From Acheta domesticus (taxonomy: Eukaryota; Arthropoda; Insecta; Orthoptera; Gryllidae), in contig JAHLJT010009436.1 in the NCBI GenBank assembly GCA_031308135.1, positions 164,897,720 to 164,961,719 on the forward strand: a stretch of 64,000 bases of DNA, given 5' to 3'. Position numbers and translations under genes: made by a program. Positions 49,410 through 60,299 of this stretch are shown here, piece by piece. Within the stretch, counting starts at the first letter, position 1, and the number at the start of each line of letters is the position of its first letter. The notes under the pieces are model-generated. The model worked only from the letters and a program-made list of their open reading frames with translations. It did not search any database and was not told where the DNA came from.

Positions 49410-49630
49410 GGTTTTTCTTCGTGGCGCACGGGGGGGATGTCATCAAAATGGAATATCTCACGGTATTTCGCGTCGTTCTCCGTTGTGCCGCCAGGAGCAG
49501 CATGATCGCCAGCACTGCTCGATACAGTCGCGATCATGCGACTCCTAACAGCACAACCGAGAACGACGCGAAATACCGTGAGATATTCCATTTTGATGAC
49601 ACACCCCCGCGCGCCAAGAAAGAAAAACCA
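49410..49630. repeat. ~220-bp long hairpin (foldback)
   Basis: Arms 49410-49509 and 49530-49630 are reverse complements over about 100 bp, with a perfect central block (CATCAAAATGGAATATCTCA and on through GCGTCGTTCTC) and a loop of about 20 nt. Probably a MITE; no TSD could be fixed. The near-mirrored open frames on opposite strands come from the palindrome. Confidence 0.85.
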
Positions 49631-50636
49631 ATTATAGTGTATGTGGAGCATCACATGGAAGGGAAAGGTGTTCCAGTGTTGCCACCTCGCAGCATAACAA
49701 TCGTTTAATAGGATCATTTTTGTTGTGTATCATATACGATAGTGCTAATGCAATAATCGTCTTTTCTTGGTAATTTCAACTAAAAAATTATATTCTAATA
49801 TAAATCTCCAATAATGCCACGTTATTTTGTAGAACAAAATCTTACAAATATACAAATATTCATTAATAAGCCGCCCTGATACTTAAGATGTATTATAAAA
49901 CATTAAAAGAATGTACTCTATATAACTACTCTTCTGGGAGTATTCAGATTAGGATATCCAGTGCCTCATTCCGAGGTGGGTAGTACCCGTAACCTGAAAG
50001 GTCATTCGCCAAGAAGAGTTGCGATCACACATTGTTTTATATTCAATTTCAATCCGTAATAGATTTTTTACGTATTGCACCCAAGAATGAAATCAGCAGA
50101 TAACAGTACGTTTAAAGTTTCTTTTGTTAGAACTTTCGTAGTAACATTGTGTGATATATGTACTACATTCGCGCGTCTACTTGAAGTAAAAAGATGTTTC
50201 GCAAATGTTAATTCACGAACAATAAATTTTGTTGATAGATTACTACGTAATATACGAACAAATTTGATTACAAATGAATAGTGACTGAACTGAATACATC
50301 ATATGTTGACGACCGATGCACATACTAGTTAATAGATGGTTGTTTGTATATCCGTATTGTGGAATGTCGTGGAACTGATGTTATTGAAAACAAGTGTTCG
50401 TCTGAAAATGCTATATACTATTTTAGTATTTGGAAACAATTTTAAATGTATTATTATTTTATTATATAAATAACATATATTATTATATTATTATGGACGT
50501 TTTGTAATATTATATACTGTAAGTGTTGTTCAGGGTACCTTTTATATTAAAAAGGGTAATGATCGAACACATCCAAGTATTTTATCCAAGGCGATCGCAC
50601 ACAAATTTAACAATACCATATGATTCCTTGTTCCAG

Positions 50637-50805
50637 ATCATTAGCTACGACTCCCCTCGCGGCGGGGTGAGCGTCATCACAGAGAAGGGGGACACCACGA
50701 CCAGCTTCTTGCTCATCCAGAAGGCCAAGCCTTCTGACTCGGGCCGGTACCAGTGCAACCCTTCCAACGCCCAGTCCAAGAGCATAACTGTTCACGTGCT
50801 GAATG
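50637..50805 (+). CDS. dpr: Dpr-family protein, internal exon (second half of Ig domain 2)
   Basis: Dpr proteins are two-Ig-domain cell-surface proteins of arthropod neurons that bind DIP-family partners and help specify synaptic connections. This 169-bp exon encodes 56 residues: ISYDSPRGGVSVITEKGD (a Dpr signature, compare N-Y-D-S-x-R-G-G-V), TTTSFLLIQKAKPSDSGRYQ with the Ig D-x-G-x-Y-x-C motif (Cys at exon residue 40), CNPSNAQS, and VHVLNG, the end of Ig2. Acceptor TTGTTCCAG at 50628-50636; donor AATG|GTAAGC at 50805/50806. Entry phase 0, exit phase 1. The other Ig2 cysteine must be in the preceding exon, which was not found. GC content is well above that of the surrounding intron. The paralogue cannot be named from this part alone. 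Confidence 0.93.
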
Positions 50806-51421
50806 GTAAGCTGTAGCACGTCGCGTACCTCCTACGCCAAAGGAGGACTCTAACAGTTGTATATCAATGGAGGGGGGTAACCACAGACCTAAGGTACCAG
50901 GCGTCCCGTATTAGCCGGGACAGTCCCCTTTCTTGAGTTTCGTATTTTTTTAGGAAAACGGGACGCCAAAATGTCCCTTTTTGTGACAATGACTAATCGG
51001 CATAAAGTGTCAATAATTTTAAATTTATCATAATGTATTCCATTGGGTTTTCATTCGTTTATAAAAATGGTGGCGCAAATAGGTCAAACGCTCATACCAC
51101 GTAACAGGAGGGATTCACAGACCATTGAAATCAAGAGAAAAAATTCAGAGGTGGTTCTAGAAAGGAAAAATGAGCTATCGCGTCATTTGGACTTGTATAT
51201 GCTTCATCCCTGTCGATATCTTCACCGACATATTAAAAAATCCAAACATTCTGCTTCTTGAGTTTCTGTGCGACTTAGCAAGCAATCTCAGTTGAGGAAT
51301 GACTGCCGGGCCAACTTTATGTCATGTGCATATGTTCCGTATCGTCTCAATCTTTTAGTCCAGAAAATGTCGCAATGTCCTATTTTTTGAGGGGGGGTGT
51401 TGACATCTGGTCACCTTAGAC

Positions 51422-51655
51422 CAGAGTTGTCAAAATCGATGCCACGAGCGGGAGTCCGTGGCACGAGTGTCACGACGAAATCGCCCCTCCATGCAGTTCA
51501 TCGCCCCGCCACAAGAGAACGCCATCCCTATTCTAAATCGGCGGGGTTACTACTGTAGTTCCTTTTCCCGACACTAGTTACGCAGAGAAGCTCGTGGCGT
51601 GCTACGGTGCCACGACGCGTGCAATTTCCACCAGTAGAAGACCTTGATACCACTG
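51422..51655 (+). mobile_element. hAT MITE copy 1, 234 bp, perfect 8-bp TSD
   Basis: Begins CAGAGTTGTCAA and ends TTGATACCACTG, the CAG...CTG termini typical of hAT elements. CCTTAGAC flanks both sides exactly (51414-51421 and 51656-51663). No coding capacity. A second copy in reverse orientation is at 53904-54123. Confidence 0.93.
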
Positions 51656-53229
51656 CCTTAGACAGACCCCAGGATATATTTTTTATCTTTCTTAATATAA
51701 GGAGTTACTGCTTTGTCGTTTAGAATTTTATTATTAGAACCTTTACTAAACTCTAAGTGATAATTTCGTCTTTCGACTGTTATCGGATGCTTCCGAAACA
51801 ATTGGAAACCACTGTCTTGCGTAATCGCTTCGTGGAAACTTCCGTTCTTTTACAGCCCATAATACGATACTATCATATTTTAGTTTCGGTGTAGATAAGA
51901 TTCGCGCATTTCAACAGTGTGATTGTAGAACTAGAATCAAAATCGGTTTTAACGACTCTGAAGGGACCGATCGTTTTGGTAGTTATAACAGAGTATCGTT
52001 ATAAACAATTATGTTGTATACTTAGCCACTCATTGCGACTTATGCACACACAGAAAGTAAAACATTAGAAAACAAAGATTAGTACAAAAGACCCATTAGC
52101 AGATTAAAAATTATTAACAATTATTTCTTTCAATTCTACGTTTATAACACTAATTTAATCTGCATATCATATGAGCCTTTTCTTAAATCGTTAACACTTT
52201 TCTTTTAACACATCGTTTCAATTCACTGATGTGTTTTGACACTCTCCAACAGCTCCACTGGTTTAGAAAGACTAACACGCTACCCGTTCTCCAAATTCAG
52301 CAAGACGTTTTATGCTTAGAGCCTCTATTTTGCACAAGCAATACCAATTCGTCGTACAGTTAAGTGGACACAAGCAGAGGAAGAAAATTGTAGTATAAAT
52401 AATTGGTGGTTGTAATTGATACTGTATCTAGATCAATAGAAGCAAAAGACGTCGCTGAAAACGTTGTTTCGTTGTAAGCGAAGTGGCCATAAACAGCTTT
52501 TCAATTAAGGCTAGTTCATGGGATTCTGTCAGGGGGGCCTAACATTTTACGCTATACCTTGTAAGCCATTCAAAAGAAGTTGTTGTAATCAGGTTTAACT
52601 CTATTTAAAAACAGGAGGCGTTAACAGACCGTAACCCCGCTGAAAGGTCCGCAACTACAAAAAAGATGAAAATATATGTCCTTTCCATTGGCTAGAAATG
52701 GAAATATGTTTGCCGTTTACAAACTTGCAGAAATGGATTGATTTTTGTGACTAAATACATGCAGTGTTCTTAAGTGTATAAAATTTCCCTTGAATGGTTC
52801 TGCAATTCATTCTGAGTCAACCGTTTCTCCCTCCCTTGGTGTTATCAGGAATAGCATTGGCATGAGACCGTTAATGTGTCTGTTCTCGGCAGTCCGGGCG
52901 ATGTCATGTTAGTGTAGCGTCGCAATCGTCAACGACGCCAAGTTAGATAAACTCCTTGTGGACACGAGAATCTTTTCAGGTCCTTTCACTTCGACCTCTC
53001 TAAGCCTTCTTAATATTATCTCTCTAGCAACAACTCCTGTTGCTAGGCAGAAACAAAATCATCATAACTACTACGTTACATTAGCTGACTTTGACTTTGG
53101 CTTTGTGACCTTCTTGAAGGCTGTAAACTCAGGGCTTCTGCGACCATAAACAAACAAAACAATCCTGTATTAAGAAGAAATTTAGATAATAGTCACGAAT
53201 GGGCCACGCGTTCATAGTCACGAAAGCAT

Positions 53230-53498
53230 TATTTACTTTGCGCTGTGAATTTTCTCCAAGATCATTATAGATCTTCGTCAAACATCTACTACCAGGGGAC
53301 TCATGGTCACGTCTCACCTCACAATGCGCTTTCTTTCGCTCTCATTGCTGCCCTTGCTTTCTGGGGGTGAGAGCGAAAGAAGGTGCATTGTGAGGTGAGA
53401 CGTGACCATGAGTCCCCTGGTAGTAGATGTTTGACGAGTTTCCCCTAGTAGTTGATGTATAATGGTCTTGGAGAAAATTTACAGCGCAAAGTATATGA
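53230..53498. repeat. Large palindrome (foldback), ~260 bp
   Basis: Arms about 53236-53344 and 53368-53491 are inverted copies, with a near-perfect block of about 65 bp at the inner ends (TGAGAGCGAAAGAAGG, TGTGAGGTGAGACGTGACCA, GTCCCCTGGTAGTAGATGTT) around a 23-nt loop. The outer part (TTTGCGCTGT.AATTTTCTCC) also matches with small gaps. The hammerhead-like motif at 53502 lies just outside the right arm. Confidence 0.88.
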
Positions 53499-53501
53499 TA
53501 C

Positions 53502-53534
53502 CTGAAGATGGGTCAAAACTATGACACGAAACAT
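53502..53534 (+). repeat. Hammerhead-like core motif (plus strand)
   Basis: CTGAAGA (53502-53508), a 19-nt spacer with a GTCA/TGAC stem, then GAAACATC (53528-53535). Spacing matches the motifs at 18.2 kb (19 nt) and 42.1 kb (20 nt). Confidence 0.5.
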
Positions 53535-53903
53535 CGTTATAAAGAATGTAATATTTTAATTGTTTTTAAATGTATGTGAATATTTTTTCCAATAAAAGTG
53601 ACTGTTAAAAACACAGGTATGGACAGAAATTATTGTAAAAAAATAGAATAATAATAATAGACAGAAATTAAAATATTTACGAAGTTCATCATCAACTTGA
53701 ACACCTGAAATGGGGCTGATTCCTGGTATGACAAGTCCTGTTTTTCTGATTTAGTAAGAATGTTCCTACCAGCGTAAAATGATGACGTGGCTCATGGCAA
53801 AACATTCTACAACATTCGCCCATTATGTTGTCAATCCGACGCTACGAATGGGGAAGCCTTTATCAAAGCTTTGACGTAAAACGAGAAAAGTGACGCTCTT
53901 GGT

Positions 53904-54123
53904 CAGTGGTGTCAAGGTCTCCTACTGGTGGCAGTCACACGCGATGTTATAGCATGTCACGAGCTTCTCTGTGCAACTAGCGTTGGGAGAGGAAACTATT
54001 AGTAACCCCGCCGTTTTACAATAGGGATGGCGTTGTCTCCTTTGGCATGGTAATGAACTGCGTGCAGGGTCAATTTTGTTGTGGCACGGACACTCGCTGG
54101 TGGCATCGTCCTTGACAACACTG
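53904..54123 (-). mobile_element. hAT MITE copy 2, 220 bp, perfect 8-bp TSD
   Basis: Inverted copy of the 51422 element: begins CAGTGGTGTCAAGG and ends CCTTGACAACACTG on the + strand. CTCTTGGT flanks both sides exactly (53896-53903 and 54124-54131). Shared interior blocks include ACGCCATCCCTATT and CGGCGGGGTTACTA in element orientation. A 140-codon minus frame (53999-54421) runs out of the MITE into the intron and is not a gene. Confidence 0.92.
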
Positions 54124-54938
54124 CTCTTGGTCTTCTGACTACTTTACACTGACTGCTTTGCAATGCCGTCCACATTATTGTGGTTTTGGGGTGTAAAGTG
54201 GCACACATTGTACTTGATGCATTTTGTGTTATCTGGTGGCCAGAATATTTCAGAATGATAAATTCGCCAATGTATTCTGTCATAGGGCAGTGTTTTTTAA
54301 AGCCTCTGAATTTCGTAATGCCAGTATAATCTTTCTTTGATAATATCAAAATGTCAATGATTTCCAATTTTCTTTTTATAGAATATATATCATGACTGGT
54401 AAAGAGTTCATAACTAGACAAAATTTTTACACTGGTTAAAATTCATACAAATAGGTTTTTATACTGCACACCTTATTCAAATAATTAAATAATTATTAAG
54501 AAACACTTATTCGAATGTTTCTTACTTGTATCATAAAAGAGTAAAAATTAATTTCATTATCTTAATGTTCAAACTTAAATTGACATCAAATCAACTGCGA
54601 ACTTAATAAATAAAATTCAGATCAATCTGACTTGTGCTAACAACTGAACTCTTTGAACATAAATATTTATTCTTGAAATATTCTTTAATGTAATGTGGAT
54701 ATATAAATTACATATGTTATGTAGATTGGGAAGCAGAAATGCATCGGCTGTACTTATATTTTTTTATTGAAAATGTGAATTAATATTATGTTACAAAAAA
54801 ATCAGTAGGGCTTTGCAAAACCGCCTAAGCTATTGTTATTTTCGCTGTACAATACCAGGATTAATTTATGAATCTGGTTTAGTCTCTTTCACTTTTTAAT
54901 TAAATTTCATGTCGATACTGGGTCATTCTTTTGTTTAG

Positions 54939-55137
54939 CCACGTGCTCTCGATTGAAATTCCAAAATCAGTGGTTACGGAACTCCACATTTCCAATACCA
55001 CTGCAAGTTTTATGGGCATGCAATCCTACAAAATTACATATAATGGGCAGGATTACACATGTGTATACGGCGTGAATATTGTAGCGAAACTCCCCCCTCG
55101 CGTCAATGGAAGAGGATCTGTAGAATTCAAAGAATGA
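54939..55137 (+). CDS. Unassigned protein-like ORF, possible exon or pseudogene
   Basis: The frame follows a plausible acceptor (TTCTTTTGTTTAG, ending 54938) and runs 65 codons to a TGA at 55135-55137. It has markedly better codon-like composition than the AT-rich intron around it. Notable segments: IEIPKSVVTELHISNTTASF, YKITYNGQDYTCVYGVNIVA, LPPRVNGRGSVEFKE. The alternating polar/hydrophobic pattern loosely recalls beta-rich lipid-binding proteins of the Takeout/JHBP type, but I do not recognise it. Its entry phase does not fit the preceding dpr exon. A nested gene fragment, retrocopy or transposon remnant are all possible. Confidence 0.35.
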
Positions 55138-56539
55138 AAAATCGCAACCTTTCCAAAAATTTTGCGGACGTTTCGAAATTGATTAGTATATTCGCGTAGT
55201 TGTACTATTTTATTGTATTATTTAATAAATATAATAATAATATATAAAATATGTAGAAATTACGAGATACTGTAATGATACATGTCACAAATATTTTAAA
55301 ATATTCGTAAGCCACGACATTCTCATATTTGAATTTTCACCCAGTTAATCTTTCATTGCCAAAAAAATTCCTAGGTTCTTCCCCGCTTTGCATCTTGACA
55401 GAGATTACCTGATATTATTAGTTTTTGTCGGTTAATAATGTTAGTTCAAATAATACATCGTAGTTCGACTTCATTGCATCTTCTAAGTCGGTTAAGTGAA
55501 TTCAGTGCAATTGTTTTTCTCAGTACTTTTTTGTTTGAATGAATTTTTTGTTTTGTTTTATATGTATTATATTTTGATTCGTTATTTTATTCCAAATTTT
55601 AATTTATACAAATATACTTGATTCGAAAATTGTATACAATAAGGAGTATGAACAGTTTCTACATTTAGTTTTTATTAAAGCATTAGTTTATGGTGTAACT
55701 ATGTGAACTCTCATTCATTCTTTGTTTAGTTTAGAAAGAGCACATGTCGAAGACGAAGTTCCTCAGAATGACCCTTTTCATTTTTAAAATTGCTGCTTTC
55801 GTTTAAAGAGTTTTTTGTGTTCTTTACAATATTGAAGAATACAAAGAGTTGGAAAACATTTTTTATTTAAATAGTTTTTGTTTCTTCTGTAAATTTCGAA
55901 AAAAATTGAGTTTTACCTTTTTAACATAAATTCTTTAATTGAGCGGCTCGGGCAATCATTAATTTCTGTAATTTTTGTATACCAAAGGAAATCACAGTTG
56001 TTGTGAATTCGTACATGTCTTTTTTACATTTTCTCATCATTTCTGTTCATATTGTGTATTTCAATGAGCATGTTTAGCATTTCTACCCAAATGTATTTTT
56101 TAGAAAATTTCTAGGACCTACAAGCTCGTTTATTTTGGTTGGGTGGTGGTGATAATAGTTATTATTGCGCTGCCGCGAACACTTTGGTTGTGATAATCGC
56201 GAACTAGAATGATGAGATTTTAACTGACATTTTTGCAGAAATGATGTTACTATATCTTCGTACCCTTTATTGGCAGAAATACAACACATTAACACTGTTT
56301 TCAAATCAGGCTTGTACAAAACCTTCTATGAAGATTTTAGTCATTATGTCTTTAGCAGCAAATAAAGTCGAAAGTTAACTCGTTGAGTTGTTTTCACAGA
56401 CTGAAAGATAAAGTCAATTTAAATTAAGAGGTCAAGATATACAGCGAAGAAGACATAATGTTGCGAACCATTTTTAGACTCCTGCAAACATTGAAAAAGC
56501 TCTCCCGTTCCATTTACTCCTACAAGGATGTAACCTTGT

Positions 56540-57065
56540 CATTTGAGCGCGCGATGTCCGGAGGCGAGTATACTTTGATTAAAACAGGAAGTCCTTTCAA
56601 GGGCACGAGGCTGAAAAGAGGGGGGGGGACATTGTCATCTAATCGAGAGCTCCAATACTACAAATTTAAGAAGCAATGAAGCTCGCGATTGGATGACAGT
56701 GTCCTCCTTCCCCGTACTGTTTTAATCGAATTATATACTCTGGGTTAAATGTAGTGGCACTTCATTGTCACGATCTGGAAAGAAAGGTGGACATTGTCAT
56801 CCAATCGGGAGCTCAATATCAAAAATTAAAGTCGTAACGAAGCTCCCGATTGGAAGACTGTGCTCCCCCACCTCTCCTGCCAGCTCATGACCTTGAAATG
56901 ACTTCGTGTATTAATCGAAGAATATACTTCGATTTAAATACAGTGGCACTTCGAGGTCACGATCTGCAAGAAGAGGGGGCACTGTTATCCAATCGGTAGC
57001 TCCATTACCAAAAAGTTAAGTCTCAACGAAATTCCCGATTGGATGACACAAGGCCGACTAGAATA
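56540..57065. repeat. Array of three hairpin units (160-190-bp period)
   Basis: Three tandem units each hold an inverted repeat: GGACATTGTCATCYAATCG, AGAGCTCC or GGGAGCTC, a 25-30-nt loop, then AAGCTCSCGATTGGATGACA and GTGTCC. The hairpins lie at 56627-56705, 56789-56873 and about 56975-57050. Between them a second block repeats (AATATACTTCGATTTAAATA, CAGTGGCACTTCGAGGTCAC). A remnant (TTGGATGACAGTATCCAGCTC) appears at 58753-58773. Confidence 0.85.
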
Positions 57066-58881
57066 GAAGGCCTGCTCCTTCGCCGAATGACGTCACGAAG
57101 GGTGGCTGGGAGGAAATGCATGCTGTCCAAGTTTTAAACAGAGATCTAGTTCTTAAATTGCATAGAAACCCAAACCCATACTTGTTAAAATAACATGAGG
57201 AAACATTAAGCCTTCTTGATGCTATAGGAATTTATTTTAGAGTTATTTGTATCAAGGTATTCCGATATTGTACAATTTTCGTACAAGTAAATGAACATAA
57301 TTTTTGTACATGCTACCTTATTTATAATATAAGATTTTGTATAATTCATGAAACAATTTTGCTGCAATAATTGATATGCATAAGAAATTAAGTACCTTCA
57401 TGAGAATTCTATTTATTTATTTCCTGCTATATTTTTTCAATTTGTCTACTTTAATTTAATATGGAAGTTACTAGTACAGCTAGTAGTAATGCATTTATCA
57501 GATATGTCTCTGATGGCCGTATTAGTAATTAATATAATAGTTGATTACATTGTTCGAAACAGTAAAATATTCATAGGTAAGATAGTGAAATTCTAGCTGC
57601 TGAAAAATAAGAAGAGGAAGGAAAGAAAGCAATATTTTATTCAGAAAGTACCCCAGCAGGAGTATGTAAGACTTTATGAGATTATTCAAGACACAAATCA
57701 CATTAAAAATACATAAAAATTGTTTCGGACGCTTTAAATTGACTTTAGTGTCTTCCTATTTTGCACTCAGTTTTGTGACCTTGCGTCTTATAGTCCTGAT
57801 ACCACTATACTTATAACTGAATATTCCTAATTTACAGTGTTTATTTAACAAAATGTTTAGATACACTAAGTTCTATTAAAGTGAGCAGAATTGTCCACAA
57901 CTCCAAACCGTGTTTTCCATTAATCGGATCTCCGTCTCTCACACAATAAACTTCTTTGATTTTCATGCTTCAGGAACTTAATTTCAAAATTTTCGGATAT
58001 CAATATCTGAAACACTTGGTGAGTCTTCGTCAAGTACTGAGGCTGTTCACTAAGATAGAAGAGTATGCATCTTTCACATTTAGTATATATCTCGACACCA
58101 TCTCCTCTTACTGCCTTGTTCTGGTAGAGATTAAATTTGAGTCGAAGTGTTTTACACACACAGACAAGTTCTCTGAGGGGACAAAATCTTTCCTATTTGT
58201 TTTCACACACTTCTGTTACAGCGCAGGATTGTTTGGAAGTTTCAAAGTTGAAACGTCTTCCGTTGATCCATCATAATTTGATCAACAGCACGGTACACTT
58301 CACTTTATATTTTTTTTATATTTTTCTCCTGCCTAATTTTCAAAACACCTTCCTTTTAGGATAGTTTGCAAGTATTCACTGAAAAAAATGCTGGGTATAA
58401 TAGTATAATCAAACATCCAAGTGCAACAACAAAACATATTAAATAAAATATTTGATAATTGCACTACATACTTAAATCACACAATATTGAAGTAGACATA
58501 CCTTGCTTTCTCGAAGATAATGGACGAAGGAATTTTTTTATGCAGGAAACCGTGCACACAATTAATACTGAATTATTAAAACATTTGTTCGCATCTACAC
58601 TTTCCTACAAGGGCCAATTAGCTAGAATATACTAACTCGATAACATACGGAAACGAAAAATGTTCAGCCACCGATTGTGACGTCAGATCACGTGACATTC
58701 ACATTGGCTCAGGCCTTCTAATATACTATATACTCTTCTAGACGGCCTTGGATGACAGTATCCAGCTCGTGAACTTGAAAGGACTTATCTGATTTTAGCA
58801 CTGCCTTCGTTTACGCGGGGCGCGCTCAGCGGTGCGCCTGGCCGGAGCGGATGTTCTTTTTGGTCCTTTGCCCTGTTGCAG

Positions 58882-58985
58882 GTGAATATCCAGCCGCAAT
58901 GCAGCATGGAGGCCAAGCGCACCACCGCTCGTCGCACCTCTACTGTTTAATATTTTGCGTGTGTCTGCTGCTGTTGAGTCCCTAA
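58882..58985 (+). CDS. dpr: Dpr-family protein, C-terminal exon
   Basis: Follows acceptor CCCTGTTGCAG (ends 58881). The first two bases complete the glycine codon split with the exon at 50637. It then encodes 33 residues, EYPAAMQHGGQAHH at the start and a hydrophobic end LYCLIFCVCLLLLSP, with stop TAA at 58983-58985. E-[HY]-P-A-A-M-Q directly after VHVLNG is the conserved Dpr linker, and a short hydrophobic C-terminus with no cytoplasmic tail fits a GPI-anchor signal, as known for this family. The last residues are weakly conserved in Dprs, so the tail is not informative about the paralogue. Confidence 0.88.
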
Positions 58986-59420
58986 CACGTAGTGTGCGCT
59001 GTGAAGGAACTCTGTGTCGTGAGTAACACGCCGCGCCCAGCGGTGTAACGAACTGTACTGGTGGATATAACAGCTTCGTATTATGTTATCCCTCTAATGT
59101 GTACTCCGAAATATTTTATGAACCGAAGACTATTTTCTTCATTCTCGGGTTTTTAAGTGAACAAAAGGGGGTGCGATTATGCCTGTAGTTGCAGTTTTGG
59201 AGAGAGAGAAAAAAATGAAGCAAACATACAGACTATTGACTCATGGTGTCCACTTTTGTTGGAGTGTGAGATGTGCATCAATTTGGACGTGTTTGTCTAT
59301 GCCTACGTATGAATGAATGGAATACAAGTTATTTCTTTGAAAACCGTACGTTCTTATAGTACTGTGGATAATGTAATAACAAAGCATAACCTATTAAAGC
59401 TATAAATGTTAAGACCGTTA
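58986..59420 (+). other. Probable dpr 3' UTR
   Basis: Non-coding sequence after the dpr stop. ATTAAA at 59393-59398 is the first plausible poly(A) signal seen; the true end of the transcript cannot be fixed from sequence. Confidence 0.4.
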
Positions 59421-60060
59421 TTTTGCAAGTGTTTATTTTTTAAGTGAAACCAAAAATATTGAAAAATATGGAAAAAATATCCTGCTCCATGTATGAAGTT
59501 ATTTTTGAAGGACTTTCAAAAGGCATGAGAATGTCTTTGATTGCGAAAAGACTGTGTACATTGCTTTAACGAGAGTGCAGAAAGATATTTGTAATTTTCC
59601 CCTCATAGAAGTGAATATTTTTTTCAAGAAACAGAATCATTTCGTGGACTCATTTTTCATCATATGCATCTAATATGATGAGAGAAGAGTTTAAGAAGAA
59701 GTGATAACTAACGGTATTTTTAAGTGAAATCATTTTATCCCCGAAATACCAACTCTCGTTTGTATTTTACTACACATCCCTGTATACGCTCATTTTCTTA
59801 AACGTGCGTGTGGAAACTGTTAAGGTAACGCCAACACTTTTGTCGCCAATGCAGTCCATGACGTATCAAAATTATACAGTGGCATTGTTCGCACGTAGCA
59901 AACCGATGCCACCGTGTAATGCTTCAGGTACAACATCAAACCCAGACAATTGTGTTTAACTTTTATAACAAACCTTTCGTAACCAGGGATGTCACAGAGA
60001 CTCTGTACTTCTCGCTACCCCAAGACGCACAGAACTGGCCCTCCCCAGGGAGCGAACAGT
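59420..60060. other. AT-rich DNA, nothing recognised
   Basis: No feature supported. Confidence 0.55.
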
Positions 60061-60079
60061 TCCCTGGGTTTTCCACCCA

Positions 60080-60272
60080 AAGAGTGAGTTGAGTTGGCTC
60101 GAAGCGGCGCCGGCGGTGGCGCTGGAGATGGAGGAGAAGGGGCGTCGGCGCCATCGGCGGCGGCGTCGAGTGGCGTCGAGCGGCGGCGTCGGAGCGGCGT
60201 CGGAGTTCTGCGCGGCGCGGCTCCGGCCGGTCGGCGTCGGCGTCGGCGTCGGCAGGGAATCGCGCACTGCAG
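60080..60272 (+). other. CpG island with possible first exon and splice donor
   Basis: CpG-dense block with GGCGTC hexamer repeats ending in ACTGCAG|GTGAGTGACA, a near-consensus donor (GT at 60273). An ATG at 60128 opens a frame into the donor, but the translation is arginine- and glycine-rich and unrecognised, so it may be 5' UTR. This could be the start of the next gene downstream of dpr. Confidence 0.35.
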
Positions 60273-60299
60273 GTGAGTGACAGCTCTAAGCAATAAGGA

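Larger units (their letters stand above)
50806..58881 (+). other. Last intron of the dpr gene
   Basis: GT at 50806-50807 and AG at 58880-58881. Joining the exons restores a glycine codon (G|GT) and an uninterrupted VHVLNGEYPAAMQHGG junction, which is the conserved Dpr sequence order. The intron holds two hAT MITEs, a large palindrome, an unassigned ORF and a hairpin array. Sequence between those items is AT-rich with nothing recognised. Confidence 0.85.

Noticed and set aside
49316..49717. Mirrored open frames on both strands
   Set aside because: Explained by the long palindrome at 49410-49630.
53999..54421. 140-codon minus-strand frame in the dpr intron
   Set aside because: Crosses the boundary of a hAT MITE with a perfect TSD, so it is a chance fusion of MITE and intron.
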